DNA from: Zingiber officinale
Taxonomy: Eukaryota > Streptophyta > Magnoliopsida > Zingiberales > Zingiberaceae
Length of the DNA: 64,000 nucleotides
NCBI RefSeq assembly: GCF_018446385.1
Contig: NC_055996.1
Span: forward strand, 15,673,317-15,737,316
Reading direction: 5' to 3'
The position numbers were made by a program, and so were the translations under genes. Numbering within the stretch: position 1 is the first letter of the stretch; each line of letters begins with the position of its first letter. The notes beneath the pieces are model-generated. The model was not told where the DNA came from, searched no databases, and saw only the letters and a list, made by a program, of their open reading frames with translations. Positions 33,701-44,736 of this stretch are shown piece after piece.

Positions 33701-33903
33701 ATGGATGAAAATTATTATGTTGTTAACCAAGAGTAAAAGTTGATGTCCATGAATGCTTGAGTTCTTAGAACTTAACAAACTTAGATGGTTTCTTTCTCTA
33801 GTTTCTAATCATGTTTAGGAATTTATTTAGGGGGTACCATTAACGTAGATTCTTTAGTTTTCTTGACTTGCATGAGACATGCAAGAATAAGTGTGGGGGA
33901 TTT
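30748..33903 (+). other. Long non-coding section of the Athila-like element
   Basis: Starts with a purine-rich agttaaaggggagtttg. The plus strand is rich in gaa, tga, aat and ttg runs with dense stops. No env-like or other frame is recognisable. The position (between integrase and 3' LTR) is where Athila elements carry an extra ORF. It ends in the polypurine tract gtgtgggggatttt (33891-33904). Confidence 0.6.
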
Positions 33904-35440
33904 TGATAGTTGGTTTATTGACCATATTATTTTGGTGGATTTTGAGTAATTCTTTGGGAGCTATTGTATTGACGAATCGATTTGTGATTTGGTTTTATAA
34001 AGCAAGGATTGATTTGAGCTAACCACATTTTTATTTTAATTCATGAATTTCTGTCTCATAATTGTAATTTGGTTGTATAGGTAACTCATGGGTTTCTTGA
34101 GCAAGGGATTCAAGCTTATTTGAGGAGAAGTTTGGTTCATGTAACCAAGCAAGGAAGCGAGTCAGCTTAACCATTTGGATCCATTTTATATGACTCAACC
34201 AATTGGACCACACCAAGATTTTGAGTAACTGGTTGAGCCAAGTCACTCTTGAACTAGGTCTAAACATGGATTTAAAATCCCAGCTCAGGCACGGTGAACA
34301 GTGGCTTGCGATATTGTTCACCGTGCCATCTTCGTCTTCCTCGCACGGCTACGCAAGCTCTGTTACACCTTTCAGATCTAAGATCCGATTTCCTTCGTCG
34401 ACAATGAGATCCTATTGATCGACGATCATCATCAGAGGATCAGAGCGCGATAGAGGGAGGTTTCCCTGTATGTGAACTTAACTCCTGCATTCTCTAGCAA
34501 GCACAGATCAGAGGGAGTTCCCCCGATCTATGACTTAGACCAGCAATTAGAGGGTTTCGGTGGAGTTTTCCCAAAGCTCATTTTGCCAGTTCATCTTGCA
34601 ATTCATCTGCAAGTCCTGAATCGATCCGATCAATCGATTTGAGCTCGCAATTCCAGAATTTGATCCTCTTCATCTTCGCGCGTTGAGATTATTGGACGAT
34701 AACGAGCTTGAAGGGAGGTACCCAGAAGCTATGCGCACCGTCTGCATTAGCTAGGAGCTTTCTTTGTCGATTGCTTGAAGGGTGTTCTCCAGGAGTGTTC
34801 CTGTTCGGCAACAAAAAGAAGATCGATCCACGATCTGAGTTGAGGAACGTTTCCTTCATCTTTGAATTTTCCATTCAATAATTCAGATCTGATGATCTGA
34901 ATGCTTGCATTTGCAATTTACCATTTAGTTTTAAATTCATGCAATTTATTTGAAGCATTGTGTTCTTACTTTACTAAAACAGAAACCCCTTGGATCCTTG
35001 CTTTTGGTTTGATGCAATTCAATTACCATTCCTTGAATTCTGGAATTAGACTTTTGAACTTGTTTAAGTTAGCTTAGCTTTTATAATTTAGTTTATCAAA
35101 TTGTTAAGGCAAATTCCGTTTTTAGATTGATTGTAGGAGTTGAATTCAATCTTCTTCATTGGGTAATTGAGTTAGTTGAGTTTAGTGGTTCTTTAATTTG
35201 ATAACGATAGAATTTGATTGATGTTTTAGGGCAAATTACTTTAATTTCCTTTATTAATTTTGATTGCAATGCATCATTCATTTAGCTAAAATGCCAAAAA
35301 CTATACCTGCATTTCTATACAAAACCCCAAAAAGAATCTTACATCTAAACAAAGCACACATTTATTAGTTTTCCTTGGAAAGAAAAATACGACTTGGGAC
35401 CTATACTTTTCCTTTCTCGAATAAGTATGGGTTTTCAACA
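33904..35440 (+). repeat. 3' LTR of Athila-like element
   Basis: Begins tgatagttggtttattgacc right after the purine tract and ends ggttttcaaca. About 1.54 kb. No partner LTR in the window, so the right edge rests on the CA end and a sequence change and may be off by a few bases. Confidence 0.65.
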
Positions 35441-38400
35441 ATTAATAATTTGAAGTACAATGTGATACGCAATAAGGTTGACATCAGGTGGTTCTGCTGA
35501 TAAGTAGCTACCATCACGAAATTATTGAACCATCCCTTCAATGTCATGGGTGAGCATCCTTATAGTGCATGCGACAAATTTCTGACCGAATTCCTGAAAT
35601 TCGAGATAGGCTTTTCGCCTAATCTCAAAACGCTCATCCTCTCTGGCCTTGTAAGCTACCAGTTTAGATTTAGCAAATTTTAATTCGGCCTACATTGATT
35701 CCAACTGGGCTTCCTATGTATCGAAGTTACATTGTTGATCTAGGATCAACATATCTTTGATTAACAATTCCTTAACTCGCTCAGCTAATCCCAAAGCATG
35801 AGTAACCTTTAATTTCTCTAGTAGGGTGGTATTCTGGACTAGGTCAGATAAGGCCTTGATTTTTATGGGAGTTTCTGCTTAGAATTTAGATTCACTGGTA
35901 TTCAACAAAACTTCTAGTTTTCTTTTTTCCATCTGTTGAGAATCACCCGCTGTCGAGACTCCCTCATAGTCTTCTCCATATTCGATAGTAGCTCGGATTG
36001 AAAGTTTACTTCTTTTTGCAAATTGGCCACCTCAACACTAGGATTGGGCGTGGAGATCTCCAATTCCTCGACACACTCTCTGAGGATTTTATTATCTCTT
36101 TCCAAGTCCACCACTAGATGGCTTAGGTTCAGCCCGACGGTGTAAAACTGAACAGAATAGCATTGAGAAGCCTTACTTATCAAAGGAAGTAAACTTAAGA
36201 ACTTACCGAGGTGGCGTTCTAAGCGTATTCGTCTGTCTACACACTCAGGAATAGAGAAGTCCCTCAGTCGCCTCCTCATATTTGTCCAAGCCTCAGCTAA
36301 TGATCCTTTCAACTTCACCACCCCGTAATATGGCTAGGTAGAAACCATCCCCTACTGGAATGGTAGACCAAAAGTGAAGTCGAATTGGCAATCCAAGTCA
36401 GGAGAGCCTAGCCTTGAAGACGAGGTGTCTACAACAAGGCCCGTTGGTAGTGCAGGGTGGACAAAAGATGAAGGTCTATGTGTTGGCTCGGCCGGCCTAG
36501 AAGGCCGCGTAGATGACAAAGGCGTGGGAAAAGGACTAAGCGACCTTAAGATAATGGGCCTGGTTAGAGGATGGTCAATCAGAACCGGATCTTTTCCTCG
36601 AGTGGAAGGAGCCTAGGGCTTGGTGACGAGGGTCCGCCCAGCGCTTGGTCGTTTGGATGAAACTGGCGCGTTCGATCGATGTCTTTTACGCTTGAATATC
36701 AGCGCCATGTCCGAGTCGGGAGATTCACGAGTTGCACTTGGCACTTGGGGTACAGTTGGGCTATGAGACTTCTTGCTCGGCTTTCCTCACCTCCAAAATT
36801 GCTTTCCCCAGTCGATTCAATGTAGCTTTATCCATCTTGATGCCCATTGGAAGAACAACCTTAGATTGAGTTTCCGCTGTAAAGAGAAGCATAGGATCTC
36901 AATTATACTCAATATGAAAAGGAAAGTGGAAGGTTTTTACTAAAAGAGGATTTCAATCCCATCTGAGTGGGGCTCGGTGATAACTATCATTTTATTGTAT
37001 TATTTAGGATCTTATACTCATGTTTTTGAGTTGATTACGTGTTTAAATCCGCATTTGCTCTTGCTGAGCAAATTCGTTATCTTCCAGTTAAATGTGCTCA
37101 GAGGTCAGGGCCTCGAAAAAAGCATTCACTATATAAAACAAAAGAGACTTTAGTTAGTGATAACATAATGACTACATTGTTAAGGCTTACCGAAGGAGCA
37201 AGGAAGCAACACTCGAATGAGGCTCAGTCCGAACAAGTAAAGCGGGACCTCGCGCAGTAACTTGAAAGCCTTGAATTGCAGACCAACTACCTTCTTTAAG
37301 TAGGAAATAAAGGTCGGATCATATTTATAATTCCCAAGGTTAGGAATAGGAGGAAGGTCGGACCGCCATTCGGTCGGCCAAGAAATAGACTCAGTAAATT
37401 GAACAAAAAAAAAACGGGATTTTCATCCCTTATTCGAGGAAGGCAGCTCCTTAAAAAACTCTGTCTTGGGTCGCGATTGAAACAAAAATACCCTCGGCTC
37501 CGATTTTTTTGGGCAAGAAAACAAATGAAAGTTCCGGGGGTCAAGGAATACCATATAGGCGAAACAAAATGAATATCCCGCACATAGTGCAGAATGCGTT
37601 CGGTGCAAGCTGTTAGAGAGGCATGTTGAAGTAGTGGGCTTATCTCAAATAGAAAATGGGGGATCGGAAAATGTAAACCTACTAGAAGTTGATTTTTAAA
37701 AGAAAGTAACAAAGTCCGGAAGTGGATGATGAGGACGATCTTGGGGGAAGGAATACAATGCTTTTGGGGGATTTCAAAAAAAAGGTGAAGCACTTCTCGA
37801 TCACAATTGTCAAAATCTAAACAGCTACAGGTGTACCAAGGAGCAAAGGATTCTTGAGCCATAGAGAAATGTATGGAAGACAAAGAAGAATCAGAGGAAG
37901 AACTTATTGGCGCAGATCGTAAGAAGGAGAAGTTCATCAAGAGGAATCGCCAAGAGAGAGGATAGAAGACGCGGCACAAATAATCTTCTACATTGCGTAG
38001 GGTTTTTAAGCGCAAGCCATGAGAAACCTTCCAATCTCAACCGTTTGATCGAAATGGTCTAAATCATTGAGAGTCATTGGATTGGAAAGAAGAGAGTGTC
38101 ATTAGTCCATACAAAAACGATGTGCATTAGTTGTCATTTCAAAGAATATGGTAGTGGGACACATGGTGCTTATCCATAAATGGGTATTTACGATGGACAA
38201 GACAGCTGTATCTTTACGCTGAAAAATATCTTCCCACGTATCATTGGCGCATTACTTGGCTTGTCAAAAGTCTGGCATGCATCTTTCCAAGATAAAAGTT
38301 GATCATAATACTTAAAGCGCAAGCAGGAACATGGTCGGACGTTCGAATCATAAGCATGTTCAACCGGTCAGACCTATAAGCAGGGCGTTCGGGCAAAGAT

Positions 38401-38456
38401 AAGACTCTAGTCCAGTGCTACAAACCTCCTTCGACTAGACTTGAAAGAGAGGCTAG
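35441..38456 (+). mobile_element. Tat-like element, 3' region between pol and 3' LTR
   Basis: Continuation of the Tat-like element interrupted by the Athila-like fragment. It contains only antisense coding remnants (see 35914-38015) and ends in the purine-rich ttgaaagagaggctag before LTR C. Confidence 0.6.
35914..38015 (-). pseudogene. Antisense accessory ORF of Tat-like element ('putative gypsy-type transposon' protein), decayed
   Basis: Two minus-strand open parts. The upstream part, 37296-38015 (239 codons), resembles the plant 'Transposase (putative) gypsy type' domain (GLHFPIPHFLFEISPLLQHA, SPIWYSLTPGTFICFL, GYFCFNRDP). The downstream part, 35914-36321 (135 codons), is a coiled-coil-like tail (SLAEAWTNMRRRLRDFSIPE ... 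LERDNKILRECVEELE). They are separated by stop-rich DNA. Such antisense genes between pol and the 3' LTR are known in Tat-lineage elements such as Grande. Function is unknown. Confidence 0.65.
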
Positions 38457-39960
38457 TGATACGGGATATTATAAGTGGATCCAGATATGATGTGGCAGTC
38501 AAAGTTAAGGTGAGGTAGCAGTCGAAGTCAAGAGAAGGTGCCAACTAACGGGCCACTCTCAGCAGGACTATTGCTCCTCGCCCAGAGCTAAGGCCTTATG
38601 TACGAGGACGAACGGCCAAAGTGTCGGTCGAACTTGAGGGACCTAGTGCCTCAGTGAAGATACCTAGCATATAGCCAAACATCCATGAGCCGAGCGGGTT
38701 TACGAGATGACCGGTCTACCACAAGGTCAGTCGGTAACATATATGACGGGATTCAGAGGACCTATTTTCTTATTCTCAAAGTATAAGTCTCTCAATATAT
38801 GGTTGGTTGGTCATAAAGCCGGTCAAACTTAAAAGACTCAATGATAAGACATATGAATTAAACCTGAATGGGCCTACAGCCAGACAGGCATACGAGACAA
38901 CTTTCCACCACTACAGTATAACTCAGTATATAGCCAGTCAAAACTATGGGTCTTAATTCACCCATAATGTGCCAGAGCTCTTTCATATAACCAGTCGATC
39001 ATAATGCCAGTCAGGTTTACACAACTTAACATTCTCGTCTCCTATATATACGCAAGACAGATGCTAAGCAATTTTCATCACAAATCCGACTGGATAAATG
39101 TACCAATCGAATCTTTCGGGATTCAGTTCCACATCAGAGGCAACTATCCCAACATACGACCAATCGGTCATATAATCGACCAAGCCTATGGGACTTTGCT
39201 CCGTGTTACTTCATTAGATCCCCAATATCACATGGTATATAACCGAGCGACCCAATGGTCGAACGGTCTTATGAGACTCAGTACCTTAATTATCGATCTG
39301 CCGGCATAATATACATCCGGTCAGCTAAAGGTCTAGCCGAGATATATTCAGGGGACAACAGTTTCAGGGAATCACAACCGCCTGTCAGAGAATAACAATC
39401 ATTTGTCCGAGAATATTATTTGGTTATAGCATATGCATTCAATGAAACCTTTTTACGAAGATGACTATATAATTTCTATCATTATTACGGAGATTACACG
39501 AGACTATTTATATACGTGTAATAGAAGATTCCTTGGAAGATAACTGTACAAATTCTAGACTGTACACCTTTCATTATCCGACATCTTTGATACCTAATAT
39601 CCCTTATCACCTCATTATTACGAAATTATGGAAGGTGATATAAAAAGAGAGTTCTCTCCGTTGGGAGGTAGTTTTTATAGACTACTACACAATACTACTC
39701 TTTACTAAGCTCACTCAATTTTACTATAGTTCTTCTGCACTTTTCGCTCGGTCATTTATTGACTTGAGCATCGGAAGGTCTACGTCAAGGACTCCTTTTC
39801 TGGTTTTTACCTTAACATTCTGTTGACTCTTTCAGGTGTGCGCAAAAAGGAGCTGAAAGGAGCACTAGGTGCCATCATCTCTCCCTAGTGAAATCTTCTC
39901 CAAGTCAACAGTAGTACCGCCTTTCTCAGCGCGGCATTTCCGCAGCTTTCAGACAGGATA
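38457..39960 (+). repeat. Tat-like 3' LTR, copy C
   Basis: Begins tgatacgggatattataagtg and is collinear with LTR A through ...cgcagctttcagacagga. More diverged from A and B than they are from each other. It ends only about 135 bases beyond the stop codon of the PSRP2-like gene. Confidence 0.85.
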
Positions 39961-40094
39961 ATCATATATGTCAAATAAATTGATCTACAAACTTACAATA
40001 GTTTCAGAAACATACGAATGAGATTGGTTTCTCTCATGTTGCAAGAAACATATAATGTTATCAGTGATCCATGATGCACGGGCAACTTCGATCG

Positions 40095-42171
40095 TCATGT
40101 TGCTCTGTTGACGCGAATCTTCTGCCCTTCCAACACCTGAAATGTATGTATTACTATGAGCAATAGCCACATCGGATTGTCCTCAGAAAAGAATCAACAG
40201 AAAATAATTGGCGATGTGAGATAGTGTTATGGATTTTATTATCTTACAGAGCTCCAAGTGAATTCTGACAGAAACCAATAAGGTAAAATAAGATTAACTA
40301 GCAAGCAGCTAGCTGATTGCTGCATTTGTACTCAAGTGGTAGCAACACGAATGTCTCTGTTCAAAATACCTCCAAAATACTAAAGGCGACCACACTTAAT
40401 CCAGGAGTCATTCACAATGCTTATATGAGCAAGGGTTCTCAGCCTCTTGAAAGCTACTAAACTCTGAAAAGTGAAAAATGGTATTGCTCTCTTGTGCAAA
40501 TGAAAGAAGACAGACAGTTTGATGCCATACCTAATACCACAAATAGTGCATAAAGCTACCAACAATTGTTTGATTGGTAAGTGAGCTAGATCTAGAGGGG
40601 TTCCAGCCAAAGGTCGAGAGTTAAATAAACAGGGAAGATCCCTGTTTATTTAATAACAGGGAAATGCAACAAATAACGTCGTAGAAGACAAATAATGCAT
40701 ATAACTCAACATGGGTCCTTGTAGATGAATTAATAACAGGGAAATGCAACAAATAACACTTGTTCTTTTAACAGCACAAAATGATGAGCATATGGTACGG
40801 TACCACAATGATTAACAGCAAAGCTTTGAGATATACACTGAAGAAGAAGCAAGACACAGGATAACTCACAGCATTATTGCACGATGCAATAGCAGCTTCC
40901 ACATCCTCCTCCGACGAAAATGACACGAAGCCAAAGCCACTAGATTTTGAAGTTCCTGGAACTCGAGATACTTTTGCACTGAGAACATTTCCCTTCTCAG
41001 AAAAGAATTTGGTGAGTACATCACTGGTAACTGACTTTGCAAGATTGCCAACATAAACCTTGTGTGGGCTGTCTATAAATGTTGACTCATCACCTTGGAT
41101 AAGAGATAAATCAGGAGCAGCAAGTGGTTTTTCTGTCACATTTACTTTGATTTTCCGACCTCCAATTTCCTGATGGAAGATTGCATTTAACAGAACTATG
41201 TTGGCATGCCATGTTACTTATTGAAACTTTGACTCGAATCCTCCAGAGCTAGTTATCAAGTAGTCAAGAAGAAAAGAAAAGTTAAGGAACCTCCCAACTT
41301 ACAGTGGCATTGAGCTTTTCAATCACAGTATTTGCATCCTCTACTGAATTCATTGTCACAAATGCAAAGCGCCGACTCCTACCAGAGTATTTATCATACA
41401 TAACCTACAAAAGAAAACGATATCAGAGTACTACCTAGGCTAAGAACTTGTTGGAGACTGGAGTGTTAAGAAAATAACGAGAGACTTGGTAATTTAATAG
41501 TTCAGAATCTCCCATAGATGATGGGATGGATATATAAACAAGACTAGCAGAAGCATTTCTGATTCATGACTTCCCTCAGTAGATGTTACAAATGCAATTC
41601 TAACGTCCATCGTGAATCCGTGATGCGTATTGGAGGAATCTACTGCCCAAACAAAACAAGCTTTACAAAGGAAAACTTGATGGATCAAGTTGATAACGAA
41701 AAGGTTCCAGAATTAGAAATGTTCATCCTAGAATCAGCAAATATCCCTTCCAATACAGAAAATGTATTGCATCTCATGCAAGTCAAGCTCTCAAGTTCCA
41801 GTTTTGGAACCAGAAAACGAGTCCAAGGGAATGATAATGTCTGTTGATGTTACCTCGGTCTTCTCCACGGATCCATGCTCGCCAAATATATTCTCTAGCT
41901 CCTCATTTGTCACGGTTCTCGGTATGTTCCCCACATAGAGCCTACGCGCAGCTTCCGGCTCAGCCGCCGCGGAGGCCTCCACCGCTACTACCGACACCCT
42001 GAACGCAATCCTCCGGAGAATAGGCAAGGAACTAGAAGAGTAGGCCGGAAACGCTCGGTATCTCTCTGGAGAAGCTCCGGCTGCCACCCAAGCTGATGCA
42101 TTGGCGCTTCGGCCGCAGTCGATACGATTCTGGTAGAAATTAGGAGCCAAGAACGAAGAGATTGCAGCCAT
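40095..42171 (-). CDS. PSRP2: Plastid-specific 30S ribosome-associated RNA-binding protein (PSRP2-like, cS22 family)
   Basis: Stromal RNA-binding protein associated with the chloroplast 30S subunit and RNA handling. Exons on the minus strand: 42171-41854, 41404-41303, 41169-40870, 40136-40095. All are phase 0 with GT/AG borders; total 762 nt, 253 codons plus stop, the usual length of the family. Residues 1 to about 60 form a Ser/Ala/Arg-rich transit peptide. RRM1 has RNP2 RLYVGNI (77-83) and RNP1 RRFAFVTM (117-124). RRM2 has RNP2 KVYVGNL (177-183) and RNP1 GFGFVSF (218-224). The last exon is only 42 nt (VLEGQKIRVNRAT) behind a 733-base intron. It could be confused with other cpRNPs, but the linker (VTEKPLAAPDLS ... 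DSPHKVYVGN) fits PSRP2 best. Confidence 0.95.
40621..40757. repeat. Hairpin and direct repeat in PSRP2 intron 3
   Basis: Perfect 15-bp inverted arms (40621-40635 and 40639-40653, aaataaacaggga core) around 3 bases. They overlap a 27-base direct repeat starting taataacagggaaatgcaac at 40651 and 40731. Confidence 0.88.
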
Positions 42172-42569
42172 TCCTCCAGAATAAGCGCGCGAAGGATAGA
42201 AGACGAGAGGAGAAAGGATTAGGGTTTAGTATAAAGCGGAAGCAGAAAGGTGCAGCGAAGCAGAGAGTTATCCGATTTCAACGGTGCGGAAGAAGGAAAG
42301 AAAGGCGACGGCATTGAGATACTCCTCTAACAGAAACCCGATCTGTACCAGAGACGTCGACGGCTACGATACGACGATTTGGAGGTGTAATCTACAAATA
42401 AACTTTTTTTTTATATTTGTATATCTTTATCAGATTACATATAAGTTTCTCAACTTCTCAATATACAAAATCAGCCCTTGACAAAAAATGGAATAAATAC
42501 CTAAAAATGAAAAAAAAAAAATTAAGTTGGGTTGATGATACCTACTTGAGTGCTTCATAAACCTTCCAC
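42172..42569 (-). promoter_or_regulatory. Probable PSRP2 5' UTR and promoter; AT-rich flank
   Basis: Upstream of the PSRP2 start. The first 130 bases are GC-richer and probably leader. The rest is AT-rich up to the SINE. No clear TATA box was assigned. Confidence 0.4.
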
Positions 42570-42775
42570 GAAGAAGGGTGTTAAATACACTATCCCCAGT
42601 GCCTCCATCAATTCATCTCAGGGCCAACATAGAGAAGGTAAATTACGGACGGTTACTAGTCTTTGAAATAATGACTAGCATATAAGAGAGGCATTTACCT
42701 CAGCTTTACTGAGATTTGAACCCCAGACTTCATGGTGACAACACCTAATGCGCTAGCCACTAGAGCAGATAGTGG
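42570..42775 (-). mobile_element. tRNA-derived SINE
   Basis: On the minus strand it reads tagtggctagcgcattaggt, then a Pol III B box (ggttcaaatct, complement of about 42715-42725), gctgaggtaaatgcctct and gttggccctgagatgaattg, ending around gtatttaacaccc. This matches in outline a SINE family I associate with monocots, perhaps Zingiberales. Ends and target duplication were not resolved. It lies about 400 bases upstream of the PSRP2 start codon. Confidence 0.75.
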
Positions 42776-43797
42776 AGGTCATGGCAAGATCCAAGTGGAA
42801 GTCGTTGGTTAATAGTTGAACGGAGTTGTAAGTCAAGGGGAACATAAAGTTAATCTTGGTGGTGATACATCCGACTCCTTCAATTCTGGATTCTCTCAGC
42901 TTATTTATGCAACTCCCTCAATTTTTGACTGCCTCAATCTAGTCGCTTGACTTCCTTAGCTTAGTGACCCGACTCCCTTAACTCCTGACTCTCTAAGCCC
43001 AACGTCTGACTTCCTCGGGAGGGATCGCGGACTTACATCCTATGTTGTTCATTGAACCATTTCTCCTAGAAAAAGTGGGCGACGTAGCCGTTCTTTCCTA
43101 GAGGATGTGGGCAACTTAACCATTTATCTAGGAAAATGTAGGTAATATAATTGTGTCTCATGAAGGACATGGGCAATGTAAGCATTCATTTTGGAACATG
43201 TGAAGAACGTGAGGATACAACTACATCTCTATAGAAGGTCGCCCGCTCCTGCAGATGCAAGTATGCGCGCACAACCATAAAAATTTTACTACTCCACAAC
43301 TTTCACTTTTGGTTAATCCTTGTGTTAACTTAAGTGTCAGAGTGGTCACTCCCAGTATGTAGTGCAGACAATGGGCGCATAACATCTCTGGCGTAACAGC
43401 CAAAAATCGATTATCAGAAACTGACGACTTAGGATTTTTCCTATCATGCGCCTATGACCTGTGTACCTACATTTAACTCCCTCCATATCTATGGGGTCGG
43501 CACTAAGGGCCATTAAGGTAGCGAATTTACCAATTTTTTTTAGTGTCAGAATGGTCATGTCAAGTCCAACCTTGACACCCCTCCTAGCCTCATGCTAAGT
43601 GATTGTAGGATTTCCGTGAGTTTCCATCGCCATCGTGTCATGTACAACCTTCTCCACAACAATTACCCTTCACTGACCCACCAGACCACAATCTCAAAAA
43701 AGAACAAATTAACATCGTCTGTGGGAACGACACCTAAATTGAGACGTTGCAATGGTTGAACCAAGGATATCTATCGAGGGTCCTAGCTGTTGGAACC
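42776..43797 (+). mobile_element. Ty3/Gypsy LTR fragment with primer-binding site
   Basis: Pyrimidine-rich, non-coding sequence ending near 43706, followed by ttaacatcgtctgtgggaac (about 43709-43728), a Tat-type primer-binding region, and a gag-like start (ATGGTTGAACCAAGG) at about 43752. The Copia element 2 then interrupts it. The left LTR boundary is not visible. Confidence 0.6.
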
Positions 43798-44681
43798 CCA
43801 AGGTGTTTTGATGTGATCAAACAAGCTAAGTTAAATCCTGCATTTGTTTAACCCTTGTGTCTAAGTGTGCAGGAGCTTAGGAACACAGGAAGTCGAGCGG
43901 AAGACGTGGCTAACGAGAAGGATGGCACGGGGAGAGAGCCGACGGGCTCGGTGCGTCCGAGGGACGAGGTGACCACGGAAGAGTACACCGGTGGACGAGA
44001 AGAACGTGCGCGGCGTTCGAGGGACGAGAAACCGAGAAGGAAGGCTGCTCGAGGAGAAGGCCGGAACTTGGGTTCGGGTGAGCCCTATTCAGGATGGCCG
44101 AGATCACCCAAGCTAGCGGAGCCGGAGTTGAAGACCCGAACCAAGACGAGCTGAACCGAAGCAGAGCGATCGGACGAAAAAAGTCAACTAGAGTTGACTT
44201 TTGGGGTCCGGGGCGCCCGGAGTTGACCGGGGCGCCCGGACCGAAGTCGTTGACCAGATCGAGTCAAACTCGATCTGAACGTTGGGGGATAAAGTTTTAT
44301 CCCCCAGGGCGCCCGGAACCCCTTCGGGGCGCCCCGACCAGTGCTATAAATATAGCACTAGTTTGTACAGATCATATATCTCACTTGTAATCAGTTTTCT
44401 CTGTGCTTTCAATTCTGTTTCTTTTATTTGTGCTGTCAACGCTGTAAAGAGGCTACTCCGCCCGAAGGAGATAAACAGATAGTGCGCTTACTTTCCTTGG
44501 ATTAGCAATCCCCTGATTGCAAACCAAGTAAATCTCTTTTGTCTGCTCTTTTCCTTTAGTCTCTTAGTTTTATTATTACAAGTGTCTTTTAAATTAGTTG
44601 AATATCTGAGAAGGGTTTTTGGTTTAATTTTTGTAGGGCAATTCACCCCTCCCCTCTTGCCGGCCTCCAAAGGGACCTACA
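43798..44681 (+). repeat. 5' LTR of Copia element 2
   Basis: 884 bp, tgttggaaccccaagg ... agggacctaca. TATA box tataaata at 44345; ggcgcccgg boxes at about 44210-44240 and 44306-44336. Confidence 0.95.
44345..44352 (+). promoter_or_regulatory. LTR TATA box
   Basis: tataaata within gctataaatatagc; same position in the 3' LTR (47340-47347). Confidence 0.7.
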
Positions 44682-44683
44682 AG

Positions 44684-44695
44684 TGGTATCAGAGC
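44684..44695 (+). other. Primer-binding site (initiator tRNA-Met)
   Basis: tggtatcagagc, two bases after the LTR. Confidence 0.93.
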
Positions 44696-44736
44696 AAGGC
44701 GCTTCAGGAGGACTAACCGCCGATCGAAGCAACAAG

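Larger units (their letters stand above)
29086..35440 (+). mobile_element. Ty3/Gypsy Athila-like element, 3' fragment
   Basis: Begins within RNase H (HAALKF...), continues through integrase, a long non-coding section and a 3' LTR with a polypurine tract. The 5' LTR, gag, protease and RT are missing, so the element was truncated before or on joining the flanking Tat-like sequence. It carries a SINE at 30313-30480. Confidence 0.82.

Noticed and set aside
37039-37260. 73-codon plus-strand frame in the Tat-like 3' region
   Set aside because: No recognisable domain; it lies opposite the antisense accessory ORF region.
21795-39965. Target duplication for one Tat-like insertion spanning LTR A to LTR C
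   Set aside because: The flanks (cgata and a sequence after ...acagga) do not match convincingly; only gata is shared, and the end of LTR C is uncertain.
42690-42775. tRNA gene on minus strand
   Set aside because: Has A- and B-box-like sequences but is the head of a SINE.
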